A stretch of 64,000 nucleotides of DNA from Acidiferrimicrobium sp. IK (GTDB lineage: Bacteria; Actinomycetota; Acidimicrobiia; Acidimicrobiales; Palsa-688). The stretch is from NCBI RefSeq assembly GCF_025499425.1, contig NZ_JAIMCB010000006.1, forward strand, positions 186,001 to 250,000. The letters are read 5' to 3'. Numbering within the stretch: the stretch's first letter is position 1; every line of letters begins with the position of its first letter. The translations under genes and the position numbers were made by a program. This document shows positions 1 to 11,137 of the stretch, in pieces. The notes beneath the pieces are model-generated. The model saw nothing but the letters and a program-made list of their open reading frames with translations. It did not search any database and was not told the origin of the DNA.

Positions 1-1
1 C

Positions 2-1255
2 ATCACCGTCGGCATCCGCACCCTGACCGCCGCGGCGAAGCGGGTCCAAGCAGGCGACACGACCACCAGGGCCGGCCTCGAGACCGACGACGAGGTCGGG
101 GTGCTCGGCGCCGCTTTCGACTCGATGGTCGTGGCGATCGAGGAGCAGACCATCGCCCTGCAAGGCGCCGCCGACGACGAAACCCGTTTGCGTAACCGCC
201 TCGAGGCGGTCGTCGCCGGTATGGGAGACGCGCTCGTCGCCCTCGATGCCGGGGGGCGGATCACCGACTTCAACCGGGCGGCCGAGGAACTGACCGGGCT
301 GCTCGCCGCCGACGCGCTCGGCGCCCCCGCCGCGCAGCTGCTCGACTTGAGAGACGACGGCGGCGCCCCGCTCGACGCCGGCATGACCCGTCCCGGCCCC
401 GCCCGATGGGCGGTCATCGCGACGTTGCGCCCGGTTCGAGGGCCGGCGGTGCCCGTCGCGGTGTCCTCCGGCGCGTTGCACGGGCCGGCGGGCGAGGTGG
501 CCGGCGCGGTCTGGGTCCTAAGGGACCTGCGCCGGGAGCACGAGCTGGAGCGGATGAAGACCGAGTTCCTCTCCCGGGTCGGCCACGAGCTGCGTACCCC
601 TCTCACCGGGATCCTCGGTTACGCCGACATCCTCGTCCGCCGGCCGGTGCCCGCCGAACGGGCCGCGGCGTGGCACGAGGAGATCCTCCGCTCCGCCAAA
701 CGGCTGGTGCGGATCGTGGAGATGCTCGAGTTCTTCGCTACTTCCGGGGCCGGCCGGGTGCTGCTGCGCCCCGAGCCGCTCGACGTGCGCGAGCTGGTGG
801 ACGACGTCACCGGCGGGTGGCGGGAGCGGATGCCGGAGGGAACCGAGCTTCTGCGCCGCGTCGCCCGCGGCACCCCGCCGGTCGTGGCGGACCGTCGCTG
901 GGTCGCCCTCGCGGTCGACGAGCTGATCGACAACGCAGTGAAGTTCTCGCCGGGCGGGGGACGGGTCCGGGTCAGCGCCCGCCCCGCCGGCAACGGCGAG
1001 CCTCACGCGGGCGGGTGGGTGGACATCGAGGTGAGCGACCGGGGCAAGGGCATGACCGCCGAGGAGCGGGCCGGCGCGTTCGGTGAGTTCACCCAAGGCG
1101 ACGAGTCCGACACGCGCTCCTACGGCGGCCTCGGCCTGGGGTTGGCCCTGGTCCGCCGAGTGGTCGAAAGCCACGGCGGGTCGGTGTCGTGCACCTCCAG
1201 CCCGGGCCGGGGCTCCACCTTCACGATCCGTCTCCCGGCGGTCGCGCCGAACTGA
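2..1255 (+). CDS. sensor histidine kinase, 5' truncated by window edge
   Basis: The reading frame is open from base 2, so the N-terminus (sensor and membrane segments) lies outside the window. What is visible, in order, is the end of a HAMP linker (around DDEVGVLGAAFDSM), a PAS-like segment (GDALVALDAGGRITDFNRAA), a HisKA dimerisation/phospho-acceptor helix (FLSRVGHELRTPLTGILGY, with His in HELRTP), and a HATPase_c domain with N box (DELIDNAVKFSPGG), G1 (DRGKGM) and G2 (GGLGLGLALV) boxes. It would autophosphorylate and pass phosphate to a response regulator that is not in the window. The signal sensed cannot be told from this part. Confidence 0.93.
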   Translation: MTVGIRTLTAAAKRVQAGDTTTRAGLETDDEVGVLGAAFDSMVVAIEEQTIALQGAADDETRLRNRLEAVVAGMGDALVALDAGGRITDFNRAAEELTGLLAADALGAPAAQLLDLRDDGGAPLDAGMTRPGPARWAVIATLRPVRGPAVPVAVSSGALHGPAGEVAGAVWVLRDLRREHELERMKTEFLSRVGHELRTPLTGILGYADILVRRPVPAERAAAWHEEILRSAKRLVRIVEMLEFFATSGAGRVLLRPEPLDVRELVDDVTGGWRERMPEGTELLRRVARGTPPVVADRRWVALAVDELIDNAVKFSPGGGRVRVSARPAGNGEPHAGGWVDIEVSDRGKGMTAEERAGAFGEFTQGDESDTRSYGGLGLGLALVRRVVESHGGSVSCTSSPGRGSTFTIRLPAVAPN

Positions 1256-1301
1256 GCAACGTCCGCCTGCAGGGACCCGGCGGCCATCTACTCTGGTGAA
1301 A

Positions 1302-3758
1302 ATGACAGGCGACGTGACACACGGTGGAAGCTCCAGGCCCCGCCTGGCTGCCGACCTGATCGCCCAGCGCGGCTTCATGGTGGTCCGCAAAGGCTACGAC
1401 CAAGACGAGGTCCGGGCCTTCCTCGACCAGGTGGCGTCCGAAGTGCGGGCCCTGCACCGCCAGATCGACGAGACCCCCGCGCCGGCTCCGCCCGCCCCGC
1501 CGGCGCCTCAGCCCGCCCCCGCTGCCGAACGCGAGCCCCTCGACGAGGAGAGCATCGTCGCGTTCGTCGGGGAGGAGACGGCCAACGTGCTGCGCGCCGC
1601 CCGCTTGGCGGCGTCGGACCTTCGTCGCCGGGCGGCGGCGGAGGCAGAGCGGATCGTCGACGAGGCCCGCCAGTCGACCGGGGACATGCGCCAGGAAGCC
1701 GAGACGCTGCTGGCCCGGGCCCGCCAGGAGGCCGGCTCCATCGCCGAGGACATCGTGCGCGCCGCCAGAGCCGAGGCCGAGCAGCTGATGGCCAAGGCCC
1801 GGGTCGATGCCGAGGGCGTCAAGGCCCAAGCCGAGCAGGAGCGGCGCCTCACCGTCGAGGGCGCGCAGGCGGTCAGGGAGAAGATCCTCGGCGACCTGTC
1901 CCGCCGGAGGCGAGTCGCGACGGTGCAGATCGAACAGCTGCGCGCCGGGCGGGAGCGGCTCCTCGAGTCCTACGCCGTGGTGCGCCGGACCCTCGAGGAG
2001 GTCCACGACGAGCTGCAGCGGGCCGACGCCGAGGCCAGGGTCGCAGCCGACGACGCCGGCCGCCGAGCGGAGGCGGAGCTGGACCAGGAGCGGCCCGAAA
2101 CCCCCGGGAGCAGCGACCCCAGCCCGAAGCCGGCCGGTCCCGGACCCGGCCACCCCGACAAACCAGCGGACACCGACGTCACCGACGCCTCGAGCGACGC
2201 GACTGGCCGGCCGGACACCGACGCCGCCCCCAAGCCCGGCGGCGCCGCCGCCCCGGGACCGGCCCCGGCCGCGGCGCCCGCCTCTACGGGGGAAACATCC
2301 CGCACCCCTGACCCCGGACCGGGCCCGGTCGCGTGGCAGCGGGGAGGTAACCGACCTGACGCGGCCGGGCCGGGGCCCGGCCGCCCCGCGACCGGCTCAT
2401 CCTCGCCCGCCGGGCCCGTCGCCTGGTCAAGGGGGTCCGGCGACACCGTCACCGTCACCGACGACGGGATCGAGCGGGTACGGGTGCTGCGCTCCGCCGC
2501 CCCCACGCCGGCCGTTGACACCTCCGCCCGAGACGACAGCGGCCCGGCCGGGGCGCCGGTCCTCCGGTCGATCCCCGGCGGGCGGCTCGCGGCCGGCGGC
2601 CAACCCCCCGTCGAGCTGGCCGTCGACGACTTGGCCGGCGACGACTTGGCCGGCGACGAGGCAGCCGACGGCGACGAGTCGGCCGCCCCGGCCGAAGCGG
2701 TCGCCCCGGCCGAAGCGGCCGCCCAGGGCGAGACGGCGACCGAAGCGCTCGAGGAGCGGACCGAGCCGAGCCCCGGGTCCGACCCCGAGGACCTGGAGGT
2801 CGGGTCCCCGGCCGGTCAGCCCACCGGCGCCGTCGAGGGGTTGTTCGACCGGATCCGGACCAGCCGCCAGGCGTCGGTCGACTCCGCACGCCAGGTGCTC
2901 GAGGGCGTCCCGACCGACCAAGACGCCCCGACCGGCGTCGCCGGTCCGCCAGGCGCGGCGCCCGACCAGGCTGCTGTCGCCGCCCACCCCGCCGGCAGCC
3001 TGGCAGAGGCCCCTGACCAGCCGCTGAAGCCCACAGGCGGGGGCGCGGCGGTCGCCGGCGTCGAGGAAGGCCTCGAGCCTCTACGCAGCGACGAGGACGA
3101 GGCGCTGCTGCAACGACGCGACGCCCTCGTCGGCGACATCGAGGCCGGGCTGACCAAAAAGCTCAAGCGCAGCCTGCAAGACGAGCAAAACGAGCTGCTC
3201 GACCAGCTGCGCGGCGTGCGAGGGACGCCGCGGGCCGCTGCGCTGCTACCAGACCAGCCGGAGCACACCGGCCGGGTCGCAGACGCCGCCCGCCAGCTCC
3301 TCGACCAGGCGGTGCGGGCCGGGATGACCTTCGCCGGCGTCGAGGCCGGCGACGACCTGGCCCCGCTGAGCGCGGAGGTGGCCGACGAGCTGGCCGCCAA
3401 CCTGGTGATCCCGCTGCGGCGCCGGCTGAGCGAGGCCATCCGAGACAACGCCGCCGACGAGCAGGCGGTGCTGGTCGAGGCCATCGGCGCCGTCTACCGG
3501 GAATGCAAGACCCAACGGGTCGAGTCTGCGGTCCTCGACGCGGTGGCGACCGCGTTCTCCAAGGGGACCTACCGTGCGGTGCCGCCGACGACCCGGCTGC
3601 GCTGGGTAGTCGAGGACACCGACGGACCCTGCCCGGACTGCGACGACAACGCCCTGGCCGGGCTCCTGCCCCGCGGCGAGCCGTTCCCCACCGGTCAGCT
3701 GCACCCGCCCGCCCATGCCGGGTGCCGGTGCCTGCTCAGCCCCGAAGGGCCCGCCTGA
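1302..3758 (+). CDS. DivIVA-domain protein with phage Mu gpF-like C-terminal Cys/His motif
   Basis: The start at ATG 1302 is chosen because the DivIVA homology begins about 15 codons later (IAQRGFMVVRKGYDQDEVRAF); upstream in-frame codons overlap the kinase gene. The protein is 818 aa. Residues 1-60 are DivIVA-like, 90-260 form an alanine/glutamate-rich coiled coil, and 270-620 are Pro/Ala/Gly/Asp-rich low complexity containing two DDLAGDDLAGDE-like repeats. Residues 620-818 are folded-looking helices that end in CPDCDD followed by HPPAHAGCRC. That CxxC...HxxCRC ending resembles the C-terminus of phage head-morphogenesis (Mu gpF-like) domains, by pattern only. DivIVA proteins act at curved membranes, poles or septa; the role of the tail is unknown. 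Confidence 0.82.
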   Translation: MTGDVTHGGSSRPRLAADLIAQRGFMVVRKGYDQDEVRAFLDQVASEVRALHRQIDETPAPAPPAPPAPQPAPAAEREPLDEESIVAFVGEETANVLRAARLAASDLRRRAAAEAERIVDEARQSTGDMRQEAETLLARARQEAGSIAEDIVRAARAEAEQLMAKARVDAEGVKAQAEQERRLTVEGAQAVREKILGDLSRRRRVATVQIEQLRAGRERLLESYAVVRRTLEEVHDELQRADAEARVAADDAGRRAEAELDQERPETPGSSDPSPKPAGPGPGHPDKPADTDVTDASSDATGRPDTDAAPKPGGAAAPGPAPAAAPASTGETSRTPDPGPGPVAWQRGGNRPDAAGPGPGRPATGSSSPAGPVAWSRGSGDTVTVTDDGIERVRVLRSAAPTPAVDTSARDDSGPAGAPVLRSIPGGRLAAGGQPPVELAVDDLAGDDLAGDEAADGDESAAPAEAVAPAEAAAQGETATEALEERTEPSPGSDPEDLEVGSPAGQPTGAVEGLFDRIRTSRQASVDSARQVLEGVPTDQDAPTGVAGPPGAAPDQAAVAAHPAGSLAEAPDQPLKPTGGGAAVAGVEEGLEPLRSDEDEALLQRRDALVGDIEAGLTKKLKRSLQDEQNELLDQLRGVRGTPRAAALLPDQPEHTGRVADAARQLLDQAVRAGMTFAGVEAGDDLAPLSAEVADELAANLVIPLRRRLSEAIRDNAADEQAVLVEAIGAVYRECKTQRVESAVLDAVATAFSKGTYRAVPPTTRLRWVVEDTDGPCPDCDDNALAGLLPRGEPFPTGQLHPPAHAGCRCLLSPEGPA

Positions 3759-3804
3759 CCCGTCCCGGCGTCGGCGCGCCGCTGTAGTCAGCGCCACCTG
3801 CCTG

Positions 3805-3825
3805 GCGCCCCGATGGTCGGGGCGC
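3805..3825 (+). terminator. hairpin after divIVA-like gene
   Basis: Perfect 7-bp arms GCGCCCC and GGGGCGC enclose a 7-nt loop. It sits between the stop at 3758 and the next start at 3854. There is no clear T tract, so a terminator role is inferred from position. Confidence 0.5.
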
Positions 3826-3853
3826 GGGCCCCGCCGATAGAGTCGCCGTCCGC

Positions 3854-6800
3854 ATGCGCACACCCGCCGAGATGCCCCGCCGCCTTCCCGTCGCATCACG
3901 CCGGCTGCGCATCAGCCTGCTCGTCGCGGTGCTGGTCGTCATCATCGGCTTGATCTCGCTGCGAAGCCTGGCCCGGTTCTGGACCGACTACCTGTGGTTC
4001 CAGGAGGTCCATTTCACGTCGGTGTTCCGCGGCGTGCTTTTGACCAAGGTGTTCCTGGCCGCGGTGTTCATCGCGGTGTTCTTCGTGATGATGCTGGCCA
4101 GTCTGACCGTCGCCGACCGGGTCGCGCCGGCGATCCTCGGCCCGGGTCCCGAAGACGAGCTGGTGGCGCGCTACCGGGAGGCCGTCGCGCCGCGGGGGCG
4201 TCTGGTGCGGCTCATCACCGCCGCGGTGTTCGCGGTGTTCGCCGGGGCTGGTGCCAACAGCCAGTGGAACAACTGGGACCTGTTCCGCTACCACGTCAGC
4301 TTCCACACCGCCGACCCGCAGTGGCACCGCGACGTCGGCTTCTACGTCTTCCAGCTCCCGTTCATCAAGTTCCTGCTGGACTGGTTCTTCGTCGCGGTGG
4401 TCGTCGTGCTCATCGTGACCGCCGTCTCCCACTACCTAAACGGCGGCATCCGCTTCCAGGGGACCGGGCAGCGGGTCAGCAACGCGGTGAAGACCCACCT
4501 GTCGGTGCTCCTCGCCGTCCTGGCGCTCATCAAGGCGGTCGACTACTACTTCCAGCGCCTCGAGCTGGTCCTCTCCACCAACCACGTGGTCGACGGAGCG
4601 ACCGCCACCAACGTCCACGCCGACGCCCCGGCCAAGCAGCTGTTGATGGTCATCGCCATCCTGGCGGCGGTGCTGTTCATCGTCAACGTCCGCCAGAAGG
4701 GATGGACCCTGCCCGCGGTCGCGGTCGCGCTCTGGTTGTTGGTGCTGATCCTGGTCGGCGCGGTGTACCCGGCGCTGTACCAGGCGCTGCGGGTCAGCCC
4801 CTCGGAGCTGACGCGGGAGGCCCCCTACCTGCAGCGCAACATCGACGCCACCCAGGCCGCGTACGCCCTGACACCCACCGACGTCGGGGTCACCAAGAAC
4901 TACGCCGGCAACGCCCAGCTGACCCCGGCCGACATCAACGACAGCCAGCTCAACCAGGACACCATCGCCAACATCCGCCTGCTCGACCCCAACCAGGTGG
5001 TCAACACCTTCGACAAGCTCCAGGCGATCCGCAACTACTACCAGTTCAACAAGCTGAGCGTCGACCGATACGACATCAACGGGCAGCTCACCCAGGCCAT
5101 CGTGTCGGCCCGGGAGCTCAACCCCGGCGGCGTCCCGTCCGGCTTCGTCAACCAGCACCTCGAGTACACCCACGGGTACGGGGCGGTGGTGGCCCCCGCC
5201 GGCCAGGCCGGGGTCAACGCCGACGGCACGCCGGCGTTCTCGCTGCAGAACATCCCGCCCGCCGCCGGCAGCCAGCCGTCGCTCAACACCGGCAGCGGAT
5301 CGCAGATCTACTACGGCTACGGGCAGCAGTCGCCGGGCAGCTACGTCGTCGCCGGGTCCAAGCAGCCCGAGCTGGACTACCAGGACCCGAAGACCAACAA
5401 CCAGATCAGCACCACCTACACCGGCAGCGGCGGCGTCCCGGCGGGGAGCATCATCCGCCGCCTGGCGTTCGCGTTGCGCTTCGGGGACCCCAACATGGTC
5501 CTCTCCGGTCAGATCACCTCGTCGTCGCGGGTCATGTACATCCGCAACGTGTCCGACCGGGTGCAAAAGGCCGCCCCGTTCCTCAAGTACGACGCCGACC
5601 CGTACCCGGTGATCCTCAACAACCAGGTGTACTGGATCCAAGACGCGTACACCACCACCGCCAACTACCCCTACAGCCAGCTGGCCAACACGTCACGGGT
5701 ACCCCAGGCGAGCGGCCTGTCGGGGACCTTCAACTACGTCCGTAACTCGGTGAAGGTCGTGATCAACGCCTACAACGGCAAGATGCGGTTCTTCGTGATG
5801 CAGCCGAGCGACCCGATCATCCAGGTCTACGAGCGGGCGTTCCCCGACCTGTTCACGCCGGTCTCGCAGGCCGAGAAGTTGATCCCCGGCATCACCAGCC
5901 ACTGGCGCTACCCCGAGGACCTGTTCCGGGTTCAGACCAACATGTTCGGCCGGTACCACCTGGCCAAGCCGAGCGACTTCTACACCCAGGCGCAGGCGTG
6001 GGCCATCAGCCAGGACCCCGGCAGCGGGCAGCTGTCGAGCACGTCGACGGGCGCCGCGGTCAGCGTCAACGCCAACGGCACGATCAACATCCCGACCATC
6101 CCCCGCCTCGACCCGGAGTACCTGCTGGCCCAGTCGCCCAAGACCGGCGGCGGCAGCGGCGGCAGCGGCGGGAGTGGCGGCTTGACGTTCATGGCCCTGC
6201 AGCCCTACGTGGCGCTCACCCAGTCCGACAAGCAGCAGAACCTGACCGCGTTCATGACTGCGTCGATGACCAACAACGGCACGCCGCAGTTGCAGGTGTA
6301 TGAGACCATCCCCGGAGCGAACGTGGACGGTCCGGCGTTGATCACCAACGCCATCCGGTCCAACAATGAGATCTCCAGCGAGCTGACCCTTCTCAACCAG
6401 GGCGGCTCCGAGGTGGTCCTCGGCCAGGTGGAGGCCATCCCGATCAACCAGACGCTCCTCTACGTGGAGCCGATCTACGTCGAGTCGACCGGTAACCCGG
6501 TCCCGACGCTCCACGACGTCGTGGTGGTCTACGACTCGACGGCGTTCCACTCCGGCAACGCGTCGCTCGACAAGGCCCTCTGCAACGTCACCAACGCGGA
6601 CGGCACCACCCACCCGTTCGCGATGTACTGCAACACCGCGGCGGCCAAGGCGCCCAGCACGCCGATCAGCACCTCCGGCGGCACCGGGACCGGTTCCACC
6701 CCGACCACCACCACCACGACGACGCCGTCGTCGACGGCGACCACGGTGCCCGGCGCCCCGTCGGGGTCCACCGCGCAGGGTCTGCTTGCCCAGGCCCAGG

Positions 6801-6994
6801 CCGCGTTCAGCGCAGCCCAGGCAGCCCTCAAGAACGGGGACCTGGCCGGCTACGCCACCGACGTCGCCAAGGCCCAGCAGCTGGTCAACCAGGCCCAGGG
6901 CCTGCTCGGCGCCTCGTCGACGCCGACCTCGACGGCCCCAACGACGACCGCGACCACCCTGCCGATCCCGACTACGACCTCGCCCAGCGGATAG
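3854..6994 (+). CDS. UPF0182 family membrane protein
   Basis: This 1046-aa protein has several N-terminal transmembrane segments within residues ~15-320 (for example ISLLVAVLVVIIGLISL and VAVVVVLIVTAVSHYL), then a large extracytoplasmic region with typical UPF0182 stretches (YGAVVAPAGQ, RRLAFALRFGDPN, HWRYPEDLFRVQTNMFGRYH). The last ~130 residues are a Thr/Ser/Pro linker and an Ala/Gln-rich helix ending in another Thr-rich tail, as in many actinobacterial members. The function of the family is unknown. The start ATG 3854 gives a short basic N-terminus before the first membrane helix. Its last 23 bases overlap the 3' end of the convergent AlkB gene. Confidence 0.93.
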   Translation: MRTPAEMPRRLPVASRRLRISLLVAVLVVIIGLISLRSLARFWTDYLWFQEVHFTSVFRGVLLTKVFLAAVFIAVFFVMMLASLTVADRVAPAILGPGPEDELVARYREAVAPRGRLVRLITAAVFAVFAGAGANSQWNNWDLFRYHVSFHTADPQWHRDVGFYVFQLPFIKFLLDWFFVAVVVVLIVTAVSHYLNGGIRFQGTGQRVSNAVKTHLSVLLAVLALIKAVDYYFQRLELVLSTNHVVDGATATNVHADAPAKQLLMVIAILAAVLFIVNVRQKGWTLPAVAVALWLLVLILVGAVYPALYQALRVSPSELTREAPYLQRNIDATQAAYALTPTDVGVTKNYAGNAQLTPADINDSQLNQDTIANIRLLDPNQVVNTFDKLQAIRNYYQFNKLSVDRYDINGQLTQAIVSARELNPGGVPSGFVNQHLEYTHGYGAVVAPAGQAGVNADGTPAFSLQNIPPAAGSQPSLNTGSGSQIYYGYGQQSPGSYVVAGSKQPELDYQDPKTNNQISTTYTGSGGVPAGSIIRRLAFALRFGDPNMVLSGQITSSSRVMYIRNVSDRVQKAAPFLKYDADPYPVILNNQVYWIQDAYTTTANYPYSQLANTSRVPQASGLSGTFNYVRNSVKVVINAYNGKMRFFVMQPSDPIIQVYERAFPDLFTPVSQAEKLIPGITSHWRYPEDLFRVQTNMFGRYHLAKPSDFYTQAQAWAISQDPGSGQLSSTSTGAAVSVNANGTINIPTIPRLDPEYLLAQSPKTGGGSGGSGGSGGLTFMALQPYVALTQSDKQQNLTAFMTASMTNNGTPQLQVYETIPGANVDGPALITNAIRSNNEISSELTLLNQGGSEVVLGQVEAIPINQTLLYVEPIYVESTGNPVPTLHDVVVVYDSTAFHSGNASLDKALCNVTNADGTTHPFAMYCNTAAAKAPSTPISTSGGTGTGSTPTTTTTTTPSSTATTVPGAPSGSTAQGLLAQAQAAFSAAQAALKNGDLAGYATDVAKAQQLVNQAQGLLGASSTPTSTAPTTTATTLPIPTTTSPSG

Positions 6995-7562
6995 ACGCAC
7001 TGATGCGCGGCCCGGCCGCCGCCACCTTGGGCACCGCGTGGTGCCATCCCAGCTGGCACGCGCCGCCCATGACGATCAGGTCGCCGCTGCCGGGGCGCAA
7101 GTCGCGCGACGGGCCGCCGGCGGCGGGGCGCAGCAGGAACGGGCGGGCCGCCCCGAAGGTGACGATGGCTACGAGCGTGTCGTCTAGGTGCCGCAGCTCC
7201 CGGTCGGCGTGCCAGGCCACGCTGTCGGAGCCGTCGCGGTAGTAGTTGAGGCCGAGGGGACCGAAGCGCACCCGGTAGCGGACGGTCATCTCGTCGCGGA
7301 ACTGGGCCAGGGCCGGGTGGGGGAGCGCGTCGCCGGCTCGATGCCAGCGGGTGAGGCGCGGCTCGTCGACCACCCGGTCGTACATCCGCCGCCGGCGCTG
7401 GCGCCACTCGACGGTCCCGGCCAGGCACTCGAGCACCTCGTCGGCGCCGCCCATCCACGATCGGCTGACCTCCACCCAAGCGCCGGCCCCTAGCTCGACG
7501 CGCTCGACTGGCTGGTCCGGGCGGGGCCCCACGGCCCCGAGGGTGAAAAGGTCGCCCTGCAC
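6972..7562 (-). CDS. AlkB-like 2-oxoglutarate/Fe(II) dioxygenase
   Basis: The 196-aa product from GTG 7562 has all AlkB hallmarks: NYYRDGSDSVAWHAD with the HxD iron ligands, a distal His in LGWHHAVPK, and the R-x5-R 2-oxoglutarate clamp in PRISASIRWAR. AlkB enzymes oxidatively remove alkyl groups from DNA or RNA bases. The frame stays open upstream to 7919, but those codons do not resemble the family, and GTG 7562 fits the usual ~200-residue length. It is convergent with the UPF0182 gene, overlapping it at the 3' ends. Confidence 0.9.
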   Translation of the reverse strand: MQGDLFTLGAVGPRPDQPVERVELGAGAWVEVSRSWMGGADEVLECLAGTVEWRQRRRRMYDRVVDEPRLTRWHRAGDALPHPALAQFRDEMTVRYRVRFGPLGLNYYRDGSDSVAWHADRELRHLDDTLVAIVTFGAARPFLLRPAAGGPSRDLRPGSGDLIVMGGACQLGWHHAVPKVAAAGPRISASIRWARS

Positions 7563-7713
7563 ACCGTCAGCGTATCGAACACATGTTCCCAGAGGCCAGC
7601 GGTGGGGCGTGACCTCACGTGCAAGGACATAAAACCTGCAACTTGGGTTGTAACTTTCCTGTTGATCGGGTAGCATGTAGGTACAGCAACGAAGTTCAAG
7701 AAAGGAGCCCGCG

Positions 7714-8133
7714 ATGCTGTTGCGCACCGATACTTTCCGTGACTTGGACCGACTGACCCAGCAGGTGTTCGGCACGCCGGCGCGGCCGAGCGCGATGCCG
7801 CTCGACGCGTACCGCAGCGGTGACCGCTTCGTCGTCGAGATGGACCTCCCAGGGATGGCGCCCGACGCCATCGATGTCACCGTCGAGCACGACGTGCTCA
7901 CCGTGAAGGCGACCCGCATCCGTCACAACGAGAACACCCAGAGCCTGATCGAGGAGCGCCCGTACGGATCCTTCGAGCGCCGGGTGTTCCTCGCCGACGG
8001 GCTCGACACCGAGCACATCGCCGCGTCCTACACCGACGGTGTCCTCCGCCTCGAGCTGCCCGTCGCGGAGCAGGCGAAGGCCCGCCGCATCGAGATCAAC
8101 GCCGGCAAGGCCCCTGTCGCCATCGACGCCTGA
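7714..8133 (+). CDS. small heat shock protein, Hsp20/alpha-crystallin family
   Basis: The 139-aa protein shows the alpha-crystallin fold signature: FVVEMDLPGMAPDAIDVTVE (beta strands), YGSFERRVFLADGL, and the A-x3-DGVLRLELPV strand at residues ~105-120. It is an ATP-independent holdase that binds unfolding proteins. ATG 7714 is set by a strong Shine-Dalgarno AAAGGAG at 7701-7707. A MerR/HspR-like regulator gene follows 145 bp downstream, so control by that protein is a reasonable inference. I saw no clear HspR-type (HAIR) inverted repeat upstream. Confidence 0.93.
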   Translation: MLLRTDTFRDLDRLTQQVFGTPARPSAMPLDAYRSGDRFVVEMDLPGMAPDAIDVTVEHDVLTVKATRIRHNENTQSLIEERPYGSFERRVFLADGLDTEHIAASYTDGVLRLELPVAEQAKARRIEINAGKAPVAIDA

Positions 8134-8152
8134 TCGACGCTCAGGCACGCGG

Positions 8153-8188
8153 CGCCCGGGTGGCTGCGATGCGCCGGCCGCCCGGGCG
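8153..8188 (+). terminator. hairpin between hsp20 and merR-like gene
   Basis: Eight-base arms CGCCCGGG and CCCGGGCG flank a 20-nt loop, directly after the hsp20 stop. It could terminate or attenuate transcription into the regulator gene. There is no T run. Confidence 0.4.
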
Positions 8189-8277
8189 TCGTCGCGTTGG
8201 CGGCCGGCCGGCCGGCCGAGCCGCGGCGGTCAGGCCCGAGCCGTCATTTTCCTTGACCCTGCCGAGGAGGTGGGCTG

Positions 8278-8637
8278 ATGTCTGCGTTCGGCCTCGATGA
8301 TCACGACGCCCCGCTCTACACCGTCGGGCAGGTGGCCTCGCTCCTCGGGGTGGCGCCGTCCTACCTGCGCCGCCTCGACGAGGAGAGGGTCGTCGAGCCG
8401 GCGCGCACCGACGGCGGGCAGCGTCGCTACAGCCGCAACGAGATCCATCGCGCCGAACGGGTCGTCGAGCTGGCCGGTGAGGGAGTGACCCTGGCGGGCA
8501 TCGTCAGGATCATGGCCCTCGAGGTGGAGGTGGCCCGGCTCCGCAAGGAGGTCGCGTCTCTCCAAACTGCCATGGATGGCGACCCGGGCACCGGCCGCGG
8601 CGCGCCCCGCGATGCGAGCCCGCCCACCGGCGCTTAG
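8278..8637 (+). CDS. MerR-family regulator, HspR-like
   Basis: The 119-aa protein has a MerR winged helix-turn-helix at residues 14-55 (YTVGQVASLLGVAPSYLRRL, then GGQRRYSRNEI), followed by a helical dimerisation region and a short Leu/Val heptad helix (ALEVEVARLRKEVASL). The C-terminal tail is short with no metal-binding cysteines. HspR proteins are short MerR relatives that repress heat-shock operons. Placement just behind hsp20 supports such a role, but the target is inferred. A weak Shine-Dalgarno (GAGGAGG) precedes ATG 8278. Confidence 0.87.
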   Translation: MSAFGLDDHDAPLYTVGQVASLLGVAPSYLRRLDEERVVEPARTDGGQRRYSRNEIHRAERVVELAGEGVTLAGIVRIMALEVEVARLRKEVASLQTAMDGDPGTGRGAPRDASPPTGA

Positions 8638-8659
8638 GCATCGCCCGCCCCGGCGGCGC

Positions 8660-9628
8660 TTAGGTGTCGATCGTGCTCATGTCGGCGTAGCGCTCGCCGG
8701 CCGGACGGTCGATGTTGGCGTCGATCCACGCCAGGTCCTCGGCGTCGAGGGTGACGTCGAGCGCAGCGAGGTTCTCCTCGAGGTAGGCCCGGCGTTTGGT
8801 GCCCGGGATGGGCACGATGTCGTCGCCTTGGGCCAGGACCCAGGCGAGCGCGACCTGCCCGGCGGTGGCGCCCTTGCGGGCGGCCAGCTCCTTCACCCGC
8901 TCCACCAACGCCAGGTTCGCCTCGAGGTTGGCGCCCTGGAAGCGGGGGTGATGGGACCGGAAGTCGCCCTGGCCGAACGCGTCGGCGCTGGTGAACCGGC
9001 CGGTGAGGAACCCTCTCCCGAGCGGGCTGTAGGCGACGAACCCGATCCCAAGCTCGCGCACCGTCGGCAGGATCTCGGCTTCCACGTCCCGGGTCCAAAG
9101 GGAGTATTCGGTTTGAAGGGCGGTGATCGGATGGACCGCGTGGGCCCGGCGGATGGTCGCCGCGGAGGCCTCTGACAAGCCGAGGTGACGGACCTTGCCC
9201 GCCGCGACCAGTTCGGCCATGGCGCCGACGGTCTCCTCGATCGGGACGCTTCGGTCGACCCGATGCTGGTAGTACAGGTCGATGTGGTCGACGCCGAGGC
9301 GCCCTAGCGACGCGTCGCAGGCCGCCCGCACGTACTCCGGGCGCCCGTTGACCCCGACGCGCGAACCGTCCTCGCGTCGCTCGTTGCCGAACTTGGTGGC
9401 CAGCTGCACCCGGTCGCGCCGGCCGCTGATGGCCTTGCCGACCAGGCGCTCGTTGGTGAACGGGCCGTACATGTCGGCGGTGTCGAGGAAGCTGCAGCCG
9501 AGCTCGATGGCCCGGTGGATGACCGCGATCGACTCGTTGTCGTCGCCCTCACCGTAGAACTCCGACATGCCCATGCAGCCGAGGCCGATGGCGGAGACGG
9601 TGAGCGACGACAGGGTGCGGGTCTGCAT
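8660..9628 (-). CDS. aldo/keto reductase
   Basis: The 322-aa protein has the AKR (beta/alpha)8 signature in order: [12 protein letters not shown] near the N-terminus, the catalytic Asp and Tyr in [10 protein letters not shown], Lys in LATKFGNE, and His in YYQHRVD, with NADPH-binding segments near the C-terminus ([17 protein letters not shown]). It would reduce aldehydes or ketones with NADPH; the substrate cannot be told. The length is typical for the AKR13-like bacterial group. It is followed on the same strand by otsA upstream (30-bp gap), though co-transcription is not shown. Confidence 0.93.
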   Translation of the reverse strand: MQTRTLSSLTVSAIGLGCMGMSEFYGEGDDNESIAVIHRAIELGCSFLDTADMYGPFTNERLVGKAISGRRDRVQLATKFGNERREDGSRVGVNGRPEYVRAACDASLGRLGVDHIDLYYQHRVDRSVPIEETVGAMAELVAAGKVRHLGLSEASAATIRRAHAVHPITALQTEYSLWTRDVEAEILPTVRELGIGFVAYSPLGRGFLTGRFTSADAFGQGDFRSHHPRFQGANLEANLALVERVKELAARKGATAGQVALAWVLAQGDDIVPIPGTKRRAYLEENLAALDVTLDAEDLAWIDANIDRPAGERYADMSTIDT

Positions 9629-9657
9629 TCCCTTCTCCTACCCAGCGCCGCCCCGGT

Positions 9658-11106
<1,449 letters not shown>

Positions 11107-11137
11107 GGCTTCACGATAAGGGGTCAGACTGGCGATC

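Noticed and set aside
7600-7713. HspR-type HAIR operator upstream of hsp20
   Set aside because: No CTTGAGT/ACTCAAG-type inverted repeat could be found; only partial matches such as ACTTGGGTTG.
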